Shown here in pieces: positions 17,814 through 26,742 of a stretch of DNA of 34,140 bases. The notes below the pieces were generated by a model. It searched no databases, was not told where the DNA came from, and worked only from the letters and a program-made list of their open reading frames with translations. Origin of the DNA: an uncultured Paenalcaligenes sp. (lineage in GTDB: Bacteria; Pseudomonadota; Gammaproteobacteria; Burkholderiales; Burkholderiaceae_B); NCBI GenBank assembly GCA_947632305.1, contig CANROS010000015.1, positions 1 to 34,140 of the forward strand. The letters run 5' to 3'. The translations under genes and the position numbers were made by a program. Position 1 is the first letter of the stretch; every line of letters starts with the position of its first letter.

Positions 17814-17837
17814 AGATTTTTAGAAAATAGCCGTAAA
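17811..17837 (+). promoter_or_regulatory. Sigma28-type promoter of flgKL
   Basis: TAAAGATT (17811-17818), an 11-base spacer and GCCGTAAA (17830-17837) match the sigma28 consensus and closely resemble the flgM promoter in this window. The -35 begins on the flgJ stop codon. Transcription would start near 17844, about 60 bases before the flgK ATG. This would give flgK, flgL and the genes behind them late, FlgM-controlled expression. Confidence 0.85.
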
Positions 17838-17905
17838 TAGAACGAATGGACTCTTTGAGCGGCTGCGTCACCTTGCGGCCACCCAAGTAAAAAACGGATA
17901 CCTTT

Positions 17906-19582
17906 ATGAATTTATATGGCCTAGGACTTTCAGCTCTCAATACTGCCCAAGTTAATTTAATGACGACTGGGCACAATATTAATAACGCAGCTGTAGAAGG
18001 TTATAACCGCCAAAGCGTGTTGCAAACCACTGCTGGGGCGCGCGCCACGGGGGCTGGCTATATAGGTCGTGGTGTGCAGGCTGTCACTGTACAGCGTTCC
18101 TACGATAGCTTTTTGCAAAATCAACTGGTTAAAGCCCAAAGCCAAGGCGCGGCCTTGGTGTCGTACGGTAATGAAATTGCGCAGCTAAACAACTTGTTTG
18201 CAGATCGTACGGCTGGGGTTAGCCCAGCCATCCAAAAGTTTTTTGAAAGCGTGCAGGCAGTGGCTTCTACGCCTGCGGATCCAGCGGCTCGTCAGGAAAT
18301 GTTGGGTCGCTCAGATAGTTTGGTGACGCAATTCAAAGAAGCGAACCGCTTTATTGATAATCAGCGCCACGACATCAACACGCAGCTGACCACTGTTGTA
18401 ACGCAAATCAACAGCTACGTAGAGCGCGTGCATGATATGAACGAACAAATCACCAAAGCGCGTGCTTCGTCCATGGGCAACCATGCCCCTAACGATTTAC
18501 TCGATCAGCGTGATCAGTTGGTGGCCGAGCTTAATCAATTAGTCGATGTTCGAGTCTACGAGCAAGACGGCAACTTTAACTTGGCATTGGGTTCTGGTCA
18601 GGTGTTATTGGGTGGCCCTAGTGCTTTTCCCTTGCAGGCAGTGCCTTCTCAGGCGGACCCTACCCGCAGTGTAGTGGCTTATACCTACAGCTACACAAAT
18701 GGCGTGCCGAATTTGGCCGAAGTCGAGGACAAAAGCTTTTCCGGCGGTCAATTAGCCGGCTTATTAAAATACCGCGAAGACACCTTAGATCCAGCGCAAA
18801 ACGCGTTGGGTCGTTTGGCAGTAGCCATTAGCACTGAATTTAACGCAGTCCACACCCAAGGTTTTGATCTAAACGGCAACAGTGGCCAAGCGTTTTTCTC
18901 TGTTAGCTTGGGGCAGCCTATGGCCTCAGATAAAAACAAAAGCACGGCTAGCCTTGGTATCGAGCTCAGTTCCGTAAATGCCCTGACTGGCATGGACTAC
19001 GAGTTCACTCAAGACGGCGCAGACCTAAAATACCGCACGCTGCCTAACGGTCGCTTTGTTGAAGTACCTGCGGCAAACGCAGATGGCGATGTGATCATTG
19101 ATGGTCTAAAACTGGATTTGAGCAACATGGCAGGTGCCGTAGACGGTGACCTATGGCGTGTAACTCCCACCCGTAATGCCGCCGATAGCTTCGCCTTAGA
19201 AGTGAAACACCCCGGTGATATCGCTGCGGCTGGCGCGGACGAGGCGGGTATGGCTTTGGGCACCGCCAATGGCGATAACGCGCTTAAATTAGCGGCTTTG
19301 CAAAACAGCAAAACCATGGGTAATGGTGGTTTAAATTTTAACGATGCGTTTTCTCAGTTGGTCAACCGAGTGGCCGTCAATGGCCAGCAAAACGCCACCG
19401 CCGCCAAAGCCCAGCACAACCTAATCGAACAAAACTACTCGGCACAGCAAGCAGTGTCTGGTGTAAACCTAGACGAAGAGTACTTAAAGTTAAACCAATA
19501 CTCTGACCAGTACCGAGCAGCCTCACGCATGATTGATGTGGGCACCACTTTGTTTGACACGCTTTTAAGCCTACGTGCTTAA
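17906..19582 (+). CDS. flgK: Hook-filament junction protein FlgK (HAP1)
   Basis: FlgK is the first junction protein between hook and filament, exported with help from FlgN. At 558 residues it is close to E. coli (547). The N-terminus carries the axial-protein motif GHNINNAAVEGYNRQSV and later the FlgK segment LLDQRDQLVAELNQLVDV. The C-terminus has GVNLDEEYLKLNQYSDQYRAASRMID followed by a helix ending LLSLRA. It is expressed from the promoter overlapping flgJ and probably also by read-through from the flgB operon, since no terminator separates them. Confidence 0.96.
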   Translation: MNLYGLGLSALNTAQVNLMTTGHNINNAAVEGYNRQSVLQTTAGARATGAGYIGRGVQAVTVQRSYDSFLQNQLVKAQSQGAALVSYGNEIAQLNNLFADRTAGVSPAIQKFFESVQAVASTPADPAARQEMLGRSDSLVTQFKEANRFIDNQRHDINTQLTTVVTQINSYVERVHDMNEQITKARASSMGNHAPNDLLDQRDQLVAELNQLVDVRVYEQDGNFNLALGSGQVLLGGPSAFPLQAVPSQADPTRSVVAYTYSYTNGVPNLAEVEDKSFSGGQLAGLLKYREDTLDPAQNALGRLAVAISTEFNAVHTQGFDLNGNSGQAFFSVSLGQPMASDKNKSTASLGIELSSVNALTGMDYEFTQDGADLKYRTLPNGRFVEVPAANADGDVIIDGLKLDLSNMAGAVDGDLWRVTPTRNAADSFALEVKHPGDIAAAGADEAGMALGTANGDNALKLAALQNSKTMGNGGLNFNDAFSQLVNRVAVNGQQNATAAKAQHNLIEQNYSAQQAVSGVNLDEEYLKLNQYSDQYRAASRMIDVGTTLFDTLLSLRA

Positions 19583-19606
19583 AAGCCTAAGTAAAGGAAT
19601 GAATCG

Positions 19607-20878
19607 ATGCGTATTAGTACTGCCGCCTATTTTCAAACTGGGCTAAATTCTATTAATCGTCAACAAAGTGAGCTGATGCACGTGTTTCAACAGGTCAGCA
19701 GTGGCCGACGGATGATCACGCCGGCTGATGACCCTTTGGCTGCGGCCCAAAGCCTAACCTTGGCACAGGCGCAGTCCATGAACACGCGTTTTGCGGAAAA
19801 CCGTCAGGTGGCTTTACGGAATTTGGGCGAGGAAGAAAACGTCTTAATGTCGTTGATCCCTCAGGTAAATGGCGCTAAAACGCGTCTGGTCGAAGCCGCC
19901 AATGGCACCCTGTCAGACAATGACCGCGAGGCCTTAGCCGTTGTTTTTTCTGAAATGAGAGACTCCATTGCAAACTTGGCTAACGCCCAAGACGCCAATG
20001 GCCAATATATTTTCAGTGGCTCCAAGGGCACTACCCAACCTTTTCTAAAAAATGACGATGGCAGCTATACCTATCAAGGTGATAGCAACGCTAGAAATAT
20101 TCAGGTAGACCAAACTCGTCAACTATCCGGTAGCGATCATGGTGCCGATGTCTTTTTGCGTGCTACACCGGGCAGCCTGACCCTTTTAACTTCTGCCGGT
20201 GCGGGGAACGCAGGGACGGGAGTCATAGGTGGGGTGTCTATGTCTGATACCAACGCTGCCAGTCGGGTGCAAAACATTGAAATAAAAGCCACAGCGATTA
20301 CAGGCAGCACGGATGTGAGTTTGGAAATTAGTACCACCACGCTTAACGCCGATGGCACCACCAGCACCAATACAGAAACAAAGCTCCATGCGGCTGATGC
20401 CGATACGTTGGATTTGGGCAATGGCCTTGCCGTTAGCCTCAAAGGCTCTTTACAAGACGGCGATACCTTTGAGCTAAACAGTGCCAGCAGCCTAAATGGT
20501 AGCGATGAGTTAAATATTCTTAATACGCTTAATGACGTGGTGAATGCGTTGCGTATGAACGTAGATGCCAACCCGACTAACAAAGCAAACATGGACAACG
20601 TCCTAAATCGTGCCATGCAGCATTTGGATTTAGGCTACGACAACATTCTTACCATTCGTGCGTCGGTGGGTACACGCATGAATGAGGTGGAAGCCTTATC
20701 GCATGTGGGCGGCATGCAAGCTTTGCACTTGTCCTCAGAGATTTCGCGCATCGAAGACCTCAACTACTATTCGGCTTCGACTCAACTGGAAATGCGTACC
20801 TCCGCGCTAGAGGCAGCAGCAATTGCGTTCAAAAAAATACAAAGCACGAATCTATTTGCTATTAATGCACGTGGCTAA
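19607..20878 (+). CDS. flgL: Hook-filament junction protein FlgL (HAP3)
   Basis: FlgL is the second junction protein, related to flagellin at both ends. The N-terminus ([20 protein letters not shown], then [19 protein letters not shown]) and the C-terminus ([21 protein letters not shown], ending NLFAINARG) are clear. At 423 residues it is about 100 longer than E. coli FlgL (317). The extra length lies in the surface-exposed centre, about residues 190-300, which is rich in T, S, A, D and G. An AAAGGAA ribosome binding site precedes the ATG. The next gene starts 35 bases downstream with no terminator between. Confidence 0.95.
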   Translation: MRISTAAYFQTGLNSINRQQSELMHVFQQVSSGRRMITPADDPLAAAQSLTLAQAQSMNTRFAENRQVALRNLGEEENVLMSLIPQVNGAKTRLVEAANGTLSDNDREALAVVFSEMRDSIANLANAQDANGQYIFSGSKGTTQPFLKNDDGSYTYQGDSNARNIQVDQTRQLSGSDHGADVFLRATPGSLTLLTSAGAGNAGTGVIGGVSMSDTNAASRVQNIEIKATAITGSTDVSLEISTTTLNADGTTSTNTETKLHAADADTLDLGNGLAVSLKGSLQDGDTFELNSASSLNGSDELNILNTLNDVVNALRMNVDANPTNKANMDNVLNRAMQHLDLGYDNILTIRASVGTRMNEVEALSHVGGMQALHLSSEISRIEDLNYYSASTQLEMRTSALEAAAIAFKKIQSTNLFAINARG

Positions 20879-20913
20879 CCCTCTTTATTTATTGTTCATT
20901 GGTGAAATTTTTC

Positions 20914-22389
20914 ATGTTGAATAACCTTAAGCTAAGAAATCTCTTTGCTCTATTGTTGGTGTTGGTGGTGGCGTTGACGGCCGTCGGTGTGATTGCCGGC
21001 TTGATGCAAATACAGACTATAGTGGGCCAATTGCAAAGTGCCTCGGTAGCAAATAGCATTTTGTCTACGGTACAAGCCGGTTACAGCACGGCGTTGGTAG
21101 TGGGTGTTGTTTCGTTGCTTTTGGTGTTGGCCCTAAGCGGCGTGGTGTTATTTATGTTAAATAGCCACGTATTCAAACCGATGCAATCGTTGGCGACGCA
21201 TTTTGAAACGATTGCCAATGGCGATCTCACACAGCGTGTTGTGAGCCAAAATAAAAACGAAGTCGGGCAGGTGTTTACTAGCATGCAGCGCATGCAAGAA
21301 AGCCTGATCAAAACCTTTGGCGGTATTCGCTTAAACGCGGCTCACTTAAATGCGGGTACCGACGGCATCGCAGAAAGCAACTCTCGCCTGAACGCCCGCA
21401 TTGGTGAACAAGCCGCAGCGTTGCAACAAACTGCGACCAGTATGGAACAGCTTTCCAGCACCGTGCGTCAAAACGCGGACAATGCACATCAAGCCAATCA
21501 GTTAGCGGTGACGGCTTCTCATGTGGCGCAACGCGGTGGCCAAGCGGTGGGCGAGGTGGTCAACACCATGCATGGCATTTCTGCTAGTTCCAGCAAAATC
21601 GCAGATATCGTGGGGGTGATTGATAGTATTGCGTTCCAGACTAATATTTTGGCTTTGAACGCAGCAGTGGAAGCCGCACGTGCCGGTGAACAAGGTCGTG
21701 GTTTTGCTGTGGTCGCCTCTGAGGTACGGGCCTTGGCACAACGTAGTGCCCAAGCCGCGCGTGAGATCACCACCCTGATTGATGATTCCGTCTCTAAAGT
21801 CACCGAAGGTTCCGGTCAAGTAGAACGTGCCGGGGCCACCATGCAAGAGCTGGTAGACTCTGTAAAACGCGTCACCGACATCATGGGTGAAATCAGCGCA
21901 GCCACCATTGAGCAGTCCAGTGGTATTGATCAGGTCAATATCGCCATCACCTCCATGGATAGCAACACCAGCTATAACGCTGAACGCATTGAAGAAACAG
22001 CCAAAGCAGCTGCCGAGATGACTAGACAGTCTCAGGCTTTATATAATGCCTTGGTTAGTTATCAGTTGCCTGAAGCCTATGTGGTTGATATAGAGGCCCA
22101 AGTAAAAAGCCAGCGTGCTGCAGTACAAAAAAGTGCTCAGCTGCAAAGCCCAACGCGTGCTTTAGGCAGTCACAAAGCTCCTAACCCGGTCAAGCAGCCT
22201 GTTGCTACCCGTCCGGCTAAAGTGGCGTTTGGTTCTGCTACCACAGCCGCTGTGTCTAAAAAAGCACCTGCTACTATCCCGGGTATGAATGCCACCTCGG
22301 GCACAGGGGCCGATGCCAAATTATTGCGCCCTGATCTATCCGGCACCAAGAAAACCCCTTCAGTTGAAGACGATTGGGTTGAATTCTAA
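20914..22389 (+). CDS. Methyl-accepting chemotaxis protein with minimal periplasmic loop and C-terminal CheR-docking motif
   Basis: This 491-residue chemoreceptor has two hydrophobic segments at about 10-30 and 60-82, separated by only about 29 residues, so it has essentially no periplasmic ligand-binding domain. A HAMP domain (about 83-135) is followed by the methyl-accepting bundle, whose highly conserved hairpin tip ([34 protein letters not shown]) lies at about 235-285. A ~100-residue flexible tail ends in DDWVEF, a W-x-x-F type pentapeptide like the CheR/CheB tether of major enteric receptors. GGTGA at 20901-20905 fits ATG 20914 better than TTG 20899. The gene lies directly behind flgL, probably under the same late promoter. 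Confidence 0.92.
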   Translation: MLNNLKLRNLFALLLVLVVALTAVGVIAGLMQIQTIVGQLQSASVANSILSTVQAGYSTALVVGVVSLLLVLALSGVVLFMLNSHVFKPMQSLATHFETIANGDLTQRVVSQNKNEVGQVFTSMQRMQESLIKTFGGIRLNAAHLNAGTDGIAESNSRLNARIGEQAAALQQTATSMEQLSSTVRQNADNAHQANQLAVTASHVAQRGGQAVGEVVNTMHGISASSSKIADIVGVIDSIAFQTNILALNAAVEAARAGEQGRGFAVVASEVRALAQRSAQAAREITTLIDDSVSKVTEGSGQVERAGATMQELVDSVKRVTDIMGEISAATIEQSSGIDQVNIAITSMDSNTSYNAERIEETAKAAAEMTRQSQALYNALVSYQLPEAYVVDIEAQVKSQRAAVQKSAQLQSPTRALGSHKAPNPVKQPVATRPAKVAFGSATTAAVSKKAPATIPGMNATSGTGADAKLLRPDLSGTKKTPSVEDDWVEF

Positions 22390-22390
22390 T

Positions 22391-22750
22391 ATGCTAAAGG
22401 CATTAGTCAAACAGGGTTTGGCCTTAGGTTTACTAGGGCTGTTGGCTGCGTGTTACAGCACAGGTAACCATTTTCGAGTTAGTGGTGTTAATGATTTGGT
22501 GGTAGGGCAAACAACGCACACCGAAGCCATAGACCTATTACAAGCAGAGCCTACAAACTACTATAGACAAAGCAATGGTTCGTATTTGGCACTGTGGGTC
22601 TTTAGCAAAAGCGTGATACCTGATGGTATTTATATAGAGCGCGAGTTGTTATTAGAGTTCGACGCCGCACAAAGACTGGTGGCCATTAAGAAAAAGCCAG
22701 CGGTCACCACAGGTACTGCAGCAAATCATCACAACGAACTACGGCATTAA
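22391..22750 (+). CDS. Small lipoprotein, SmpA/OmlA (BamE)-like
   Basis: The 119-residue precursor starts one base after the receptor stop codon. Its signal peptide ends in the lipobox LLAAC, with the lipidated cysteine at residue 21; tyrosine at +2 points to the outer membrane by the Lol sorting rule. The mature part has the shape of a SmpA/OmlA/BamE-like fold: VVGQTTHTEAIDLL, then a tryptophan-containing strand (LALWVF) and a closing LLLEFDAAQRLVAIKK. The family assignment is from pattern only. The function is unknown. In-frame codons upstream to 22289 overlap the receptor tail and are not used. A terminator follows. Confidence 0.75.
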   Translation: MLKALVKQGLALGLLGLLAACYSTGNHFRVSGVNDLVVGQTTHTEAIDLLQAEPTNYYRQSNGSYLALWVFSKSVIPDGIYIERELLLEFDAAQRLVAIKKKPAVTTGTAANHHNELRH

Positions 22751-22764
22751 TTAACCAAAACTAT

Positions 22765-22791
22765 AAAAAGGGTCTTCTAAGGCCCTTTTTT
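22765..22791 (+). terminator. Intrinsic terminator ending the flgKL-receptor-lipoprotein group
   Basis: An A-run and GGGTC (22770-22774), a 6-base loop TTCTAA, then GGCCC (22781-22785) and six T residues (22786-22791) form a standard hairpin with one G-U pair, extended by A-T pairs. It lies 15 bases after the lipoprotein stop codon. Confidence 0.85.
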
Positions 22792-22898
22792 ATATTCTAT
22801 AAGTAGAATCCCTCTTGTTACATACGTTACCATTTTTGACATTTGTGTTAAATTTGGTGAGTTGCTTTTTAGCAAAATAAAATAATATTGGGGGAGTT
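22792..22898 (+). promoter_or_regulatory. AT-rich leader of the second receptor gene; promoter not resolved
   Basis: Because a terminator ends the preceding operon, the second receptor should have its own promoter here. A good -35-like TTGACA is visible near 22836-22841 but no matching -10 at 16-18 bases. TTGCTT ... TAATAT upstream of the ribosome binding site has a 15-base spacer. No convincing sigma28 site is present: TAAATTTG occurs but lacks a GCCG partner. GGGGGAG just before the ATG is a strong ribosome binding site. Confidence 0.4.
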
Positions 22899-24569
22899 AT
22901 GTTTAATAAAGTCGTATCTGTTTTAAATAGATTACGTATTAGCACGCTATTGATGACAGTCATGGGGATGTCATTATTAGTAGTGGTTGTTCTAGGCGGT
23001 ACTGCATATCATTTTCTAAACCAAAATGGAAAAATGGTACAAGAGTTACGCATTCAAAACCAACGCCAAGTCCAAATTATGGAACTGAATGCCGTCACGG
23101 CCGAGGCCAGAGCGGCCTTGATGTTGGTGGCCCACCAAATGCGCGAGGCGGGTTATCGTGGTGACTCCGATTTACTCGGTTATGCAGACCAAGAACTAGA
23201 AAAAGTGAAATTCAGCGTTGATTTGGCTGATTTTGAGTACAAACGTTTTTATGCGGCAGGGGCGGTGTCAGACGAGGAAACCCGGCTCTTAGAAAACTTA
23301 AATCAGAACTATGCGACGTATATGGACGAGGTGCTGTTTAGTTTAATCACCGCCCTAGAGGAACGAGACTACACCCATTTTTATGAGATCAATGAAAACA
23401 TTGGTTTTGTGCGGGCCGAAGAGTTCCAGCTTGCTATGCGTAGCCTTAGTACCTATATCCAAGACCACAACAATACGTTAATTATCCAAGCCGAAGAGCG
23501 GACCCAACTGGCTATAGTCATTATTGCTATCAGCGTTTTGTTGGGTTTTTTGTTTACCATCATGATTCGCTATGTGATTCAACACAGCATTATTCGACCG
23601 GTACGTGATTTGGGTGTTTTGTTTGATCATATTGCAAATGGGGACCTTAGCCGCGAGGCCCATTTTGATGGCGATAACGAAATCGGTTTCTTGTATGCCT
23701 CTTCCAAACGCATGCAGTCCAGTTTGCAGACTATGGTAATGCAAGTACGAGATAGCGCTGAGCAAATTAATAAAAGCGCTTTAGAGCTTTTTAGCGGGAA
23801 TACAGAGCTTAATGCACGGATGGAACAATCCGCCAGCGCTTTGCAGCAAACGGCTAGCACCATGAGCGAAATCGCAACCACCGTACGTCATAATACAGAC
23901 AATGCCAACGAGGCAGATCAGGTCACTAAAAATGCGGCCAATATTGCTCAAAAAGGCGGGGTGGCAGTGCGTACTGTGGTTGATACCATGGAGGACATCA
24001 GCAAAAGCTCGGCGCAAATTACTAACTTTGTGAACGTAATCGATGGCATTGCTTTTCAAACCAATATTTTAGCGCTAAATGCGGCCGTAGAAGCCGCACG
24101 TGCGGGTGAGCAAGGCCGCGGCTTTGCGGTGGTGGCCTCCGAGGTACGCGCTTTAGCGCAACGCAGCGCCCAAGCCGCGCGTGAAGTCAAAGGGTTGATC
24201 GAGGCTTCTGCGCAGCAAATTAAATCCGGGGCGGGGCAGGCAGTGAACGCAGGCCAAGTCATTGATGAGGTAGTGAGCTCGATTGATTCAGCCTCAATGC
24301 TGATGTCGGACATTAGTCAGGCCTCTGACGAGCAAAGCGATGGCGTAAGCCAAGTGAACGTAGCTGTGACTCAAATGGACTCGGTGGTGCAACAAAACTC
24401 GGTATTGGTAGCGCAATTAACCGATCTGGCTGGGGCCCTACAAGAACAGGCGCAGCATTTAACGACATCGGTGGCACAGTTTCAAGTCAGCGAGACCTTG
24501 ATGGGCTTTGTGAACCATAGCTCGGCGACCGCTCCGGTGGGCGTGCAGCTGGCTTATGCGACAGACTAA
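22899..24569 (+). CDS. Methyl-accepting chemotaxis protein with four-helix-bundle-type periplasmic domain
   Basis: This 556-residue receptor has transmembrane segments at about 19-40 and 201-224, enclosing a ~160-residue helical periplasmic domain of the Tar-like four-helix-bundle type. The ligand cannot be read from sequence. A HAMP domain and the signalling bundle follow; the hairpin tip ([20 protein letters not shown] and [15 protein letters not shown]) is nearly identical in protein to that of the receptor at 20914-22389, while synonymous positions differ, so the copies are not recent duplicates. The C-terminus ends AYATD and lacks a CheR-docking pentapeptide. It converges with fliR. Confidence 0.94.
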   Translation: MFNKVVSVLNRLRISTLLMTVMGMSLLVVVVLGGTAYHFLNQNGKMVQELRIQNQRQVQIMELNAVTAEARAALMLVAHQMREAGYRGDSDLLGYADQELEKVKFSVDLADFEYKRFYAAGAVSDEETRLLENLNQNYATYMDEVLFSLITALEERDYTHFYEINENIGFVRAEEFQLAMRSLSTYIQDHNNTLIIQAEERTQLAIVIIAISVLLGFLFTIMIRYVIQHSIIRPVRDLGVLFDHIANGDLSREAHFDGDNEIGFLYASSKRMQSSLQTMVMQVRDSAEQINKSALELFSGNTELNARMEQSASALQQTASTMSEIATTVRHNTDNANEADQVTKNAANIAQKGGVAVRTVVDTMEDISKSSAQITNFVNVIDGIAFQTNILALNAAVEAARAGEQGRGFAVVASEVRALAQRSAQAAREVKGLIEASAQQIKSGAGQAVNAGQVIDEVVSSIDSASMLMSDISQASDEQSDGVSQVNVAVTQMDSVVQQNSVLVAQLTDLAGALQEQAQHLTTSVAQFQVSETLMGFVNHSSATAPVGVQLAYATD

Positions 24570-24591
24570 ACCGTTGCTGTTGTGAGGTGTT

Positions 24592-24612
24592 TAGGGGCTT
24601 AACTAGCCCCTA
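24592..24612. terminator. Hairpin between the second receptor and fliR, probable bidirectional terminator
   Basis: TAGGGGCT (24592-24599), loop TAACT and AGCCCCTA (24605-24612) form a perfect 8-base-pair stem between convergent genes. The T-tract is short on the plus strand (TTTC) and weak on the minus strand, and the right arm lies within the last codons of fliR. Position and symmetry suggest termination of both convergent transcripts. Confidence 0.5.
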
Positions 24613-25384
24613 TTTCATTAACAAAACGCAGCATAGTCTCATAGCCTTGTTCAAACAGCTGCATTAAAAATGGGGCCGTTTGGGGGATCACGATGGTTAA
24701 CACAATCATCCCCGTCAGTAGGGTAATAGGAAAACCCACCGCAAAAATAGTAATTTGTTGAGCAGTACGGTTTAGGATCCCAAAGGCCAAATTCATCGTC
24801 AACAAAATAATAATCAAAGGCAGGGCTAACAGCATGCCCGATAAAAAAAGCTCGCTGCTCCACTCTATAATGACTCCCCAACCATTGGGGTCTAAACTGC
24901 TGGGGCTAATGGGCAGCACCTCAAAGGTACGCATAAACGCGTGCAACATCACTAAATGACCATTAACCGCAAGAAAGCACAGCATGGCAATGACATTCAG
25001 TAGACGCGACACCACGGCCGTCTGCGCGCCCGTGCCCGGGTCAAAGAATGACGCAAACGACAAACCCATTTGAAAGCCAATGTATTCACCAGCTAGCAAC
25101 ACCACCGCAAAGGCAATACGCATAATAAAACCCAGCGCAAAGCCGATTAAGACCTGCTGCATAGCTAACCACAGCGCGGCCCAAGAGGCCGTCGGAATGT
25201 CAGGCATGGGTAGGCCAGGCGCCACCACCAAAGTGATTAGGATTGCGGCACCGATCTTCACATGCAGGTTAATGCTGGATTCGCTAAATAAAGGAGCGGT
25301 CATGAACAGACCAAGCACCCTAAACAAAGGCCACAAAAAGGCATTGATCCAGAGGTAGAGCTGGTCTAGGGTGAAGGAAAGCAT
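24599..25384 (-). CDS. fliR: Flagellar export gate protein FliR
   Basis: FliR is an inner-membrane component of the FliPQR export channel at the base of the flagellum. The 261-residue protein matches the family length, with about six hydrophobic segments and the conserved N-terminal LYLWINAFLWPLFRVLGLF and the G.E...G...G segment (AGEYIGFQMGLSFASFFDP). It is the last gene of the fli group, 11 bases downstream of fliQ, and ends in a probable bidirectional terminator. Confidence 0.96.
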   Translation of the reverse strand: MLSFTLDQLYLWINAFLWPLFRVLGLFMTAPLFSESSINLHVKIGAAILITLVVAPGLPMPDIPTASWAALWLAMQQVLIGFALGFIMRIAFAVVLLAGEYIGFQMGLSFASFFDPGTGAQTAVVSRLLNVIAMLCFLAVNGHLVMLHAFMRTFEVLPISPSSLDPNGWGVIIEWSSELFLSGMLLALPLIIILLTMNLAFGILNRTAQQITIFAVGFPITLLTGMIVLTIVIPQTAPFLMQLFEQGYETMLRFVNEIGAS

Positions 25385-25395
25385 AGCCGTAGTCG

Positions 25396-25665
25396 TTACA
25401 TAACTAGGCTAGGAATTTGCTGGAATAAGGTTTGGATGTAATCGACCATGGTGGTGATCATCCAAGGCCCAATCAACACCACCACGATAGCAATGCCGGC
25501 AATTTTAGGAATAAAAGTCAGCGTCATTTCGTTAATTTGGGTGGCTGCTTGGAAAATACTGACTAACAAACCTAAGATAAGAGCGGTCAACAAAAAAGGG
25601 CCGGCTAGCATTAAAGCGGTTTTCAATGCTAGGTAGGTCATGGCCATGACGGTTTCTGAAGTCAT
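25396..25665 (-). CDS. fliQ: Flagellar export gate protein FliQ
   Basis: FliQ is a small subunit of the FliPQR channel. The 89-residue protein is typical, with two long hydrophobic segments (about 13-37 and 50-75). The family motif GLLVSIFQAATQINEMTLTF lies between them, continuing into PKI. The gene sits 8 bases after fliP and 11 bases before fliR, as in most flagellar operons. Confidence 0.97.
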   Translation of the reverse strand: MTSETVMAMTYLALKTALMLAGPFLLTALILGLLVSIFQAATQINEMTLTFIPKIAGIAIVVVLIGPWMITTMVDYIQTLFQQIPSLVM

Positions 25666-25673
25666 CGCAAATC

Positions 25674-26471
25674 CTATTGGTAAAAGCTGCGAGCCAACGA
25701 GCCCAGTAATAAATGCCAGCCATCGGCTAATACGAACAGCATGAGCTTAAAAGGCAAAGAAATGGTCACAGGGGGCACCATCATCATTCCTAGAGCCATC
25801 AAGGTACTGGCCACCACCAAGTCAATAATCAGAAAAGGAATAAAGATAGTAAACCCGATCTGAAAGGCCGTTTTTAGTTCACTGGTAATAAACGCGGGCA
25901 TCAAGACGCGCAAAGGAATGTCTTGGGGCGTTTGTACGGGACCAATATTGGCGATCTCGGCAAACAGTTGTAGGTCTGTTTCACGAGTTTGGTGCAACAT
26001 AAAGGTTTTAAGTGGCTCTATGCCTAGTGTTAAGGCTTCTTGGAAAGAAATTTGATTACTGACCAAGGGTTTATAGGCGACCTCATACACCTGGTCAAAC
26101 ACCGGTGACATAGCAAACAAGGTTAAAAAGAACGCAATCCCGATAAGCACAGGGTTGGGGGGGGAGGTCGGCGTCCCAATGGCATTACGTAACAGGCCCA
26201 GTACAATCACAATACGAGTAAAGCCTGTCATCATCATCAACATGGACGGCAAAAAAGACATCATGGTCAGCATGACCAAGGTCTCTATGCTCAAGGACCA
26301 GGTTTGGCTACCGTCTGGATTGCTGGAACTATTGACTGAGGGGAGTTGAATAAACTGCTGGGCCTCAACGCCAAAAGGAAGTGCAAGCGTCAGTACGGCG
26401 AGTAGACAGCCAAAAAGGTTAAGGCGTGTTATTTTCACTGGAGGATTGCTGTTGTTGAGCCGAAACGGCAT
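25674..26471 (-). CDS. fliP: Flagellar export gate protein FliP
   Basis: FliP forms the core of the export channel. It is made with a cleavable signal peptide, here ending near PFGVEAQQ, followed by four hydrophobic segments. Family motifs are present: [20 protein letters not shown] after the first segment, PALITSELK-like [16 protein letters not shown], and [18 protein letters not shown]. The start is uncertain. ATG 26471 gives 265 residues; GTG 26438 gives 254 and is nearer the E. coli length (245); TTG 26489 is a longer option. None has a good ribosome binding site, and all overlap the fliO end, so translation is probably coupled to fliO. Confidence 0.94.
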   Translation of the reverse strand: MPFRLNNSNPPVKITRLNLFGCLLAVLTLALPFGVEAQQFIQLPSVNSSSNPDGSQTWSLSIETLVMLTMMSFLPSMLMMMTGFTRIVIVLGLLRNAIGTPTSPPNPVLIGIAFFLTLFAMSPVFDQVYEVAYKPLVSNQISFQEALTLGIEPLKTFMLHQTRETDLQLFAEIANIGPVQTPQDIPLRVLMPAFITSELKTAFQIGFTIFIPFLIIDLVVASTLMALGMMMVPPVTISLPFKLMLFVLADGWHLLLGSLARSFYQ

Positions 26472-26742
26472 GGTGCAAGGTGGTTTCAAACGAGTTATCC
26501 GCAGCTAAGATGTGTAGTAAATTGACCTGCTGTGGACTGACCCCTAAGACCAGTTTCTGCTGTTCAATTTCAACGACGACTATGCTGCTTTTGTTACCCA
26601 AGGGGTGGGTGGCTATGAACTTAATCACATCGGAATTAGCGCGCATAAAACCACTACGGCGTGCTACCCACGCCGCAAACAAAATCAGGATAACGACTAC
26701 CACTAGGCTTAGTGATAGTCGTAGAAGGTCCATTTGATTCAT
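26419..26742 (-). CDS. fliO: Flagellar export apparatus assembly protein FliO
   Basis: FliO is a small, poorly conserved membrane protein that stabilises FliP during gate assembly. The 107-residue protein has one transmembrane helix at about 9-27 ([21 protein letters not shown]) and a soluble part with the family pattern [30 protein letters not shown] glutamine/serine-rich tail follows. Its ATG shares a base with the fliN stop codon (TAATG). Its 3' end overlaps the start of fliP. Confidence 0.93.
   Translation of the reverse strand: MNQMDLLRLSLSLVVVVILILFAAWVARRSGFMRANSDVIKFIATHPLGNKSSIVVVEIEQQKLVLGVSPQQVNLLHILAADNSFETTLHHAVSAQQQQSSSENNTP

Noticed and set aside
20137-20616. 159-codon open frame antisense to flgL
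   Set aside because: It is opposite the repetitive T/S/A-rich centre of flgL, with skewed composition, and has no start signal or motif.
21502-21846. Antisense open frames over the conserved receptor signalling domain
   Set aside because: A similar antisense frame occurs over the second receptor (24056-24313), as expected from the conserved codons of the hairpin tip; it is not evidence of a gene.
21620-24200. Possible recent duplication of receptor genes
   Set aside because: The signalling tips are nearly identical in protein but differ at many synonymous positions, and the sensory parts are unrelated, so they are paralogues and not a recent repeat.
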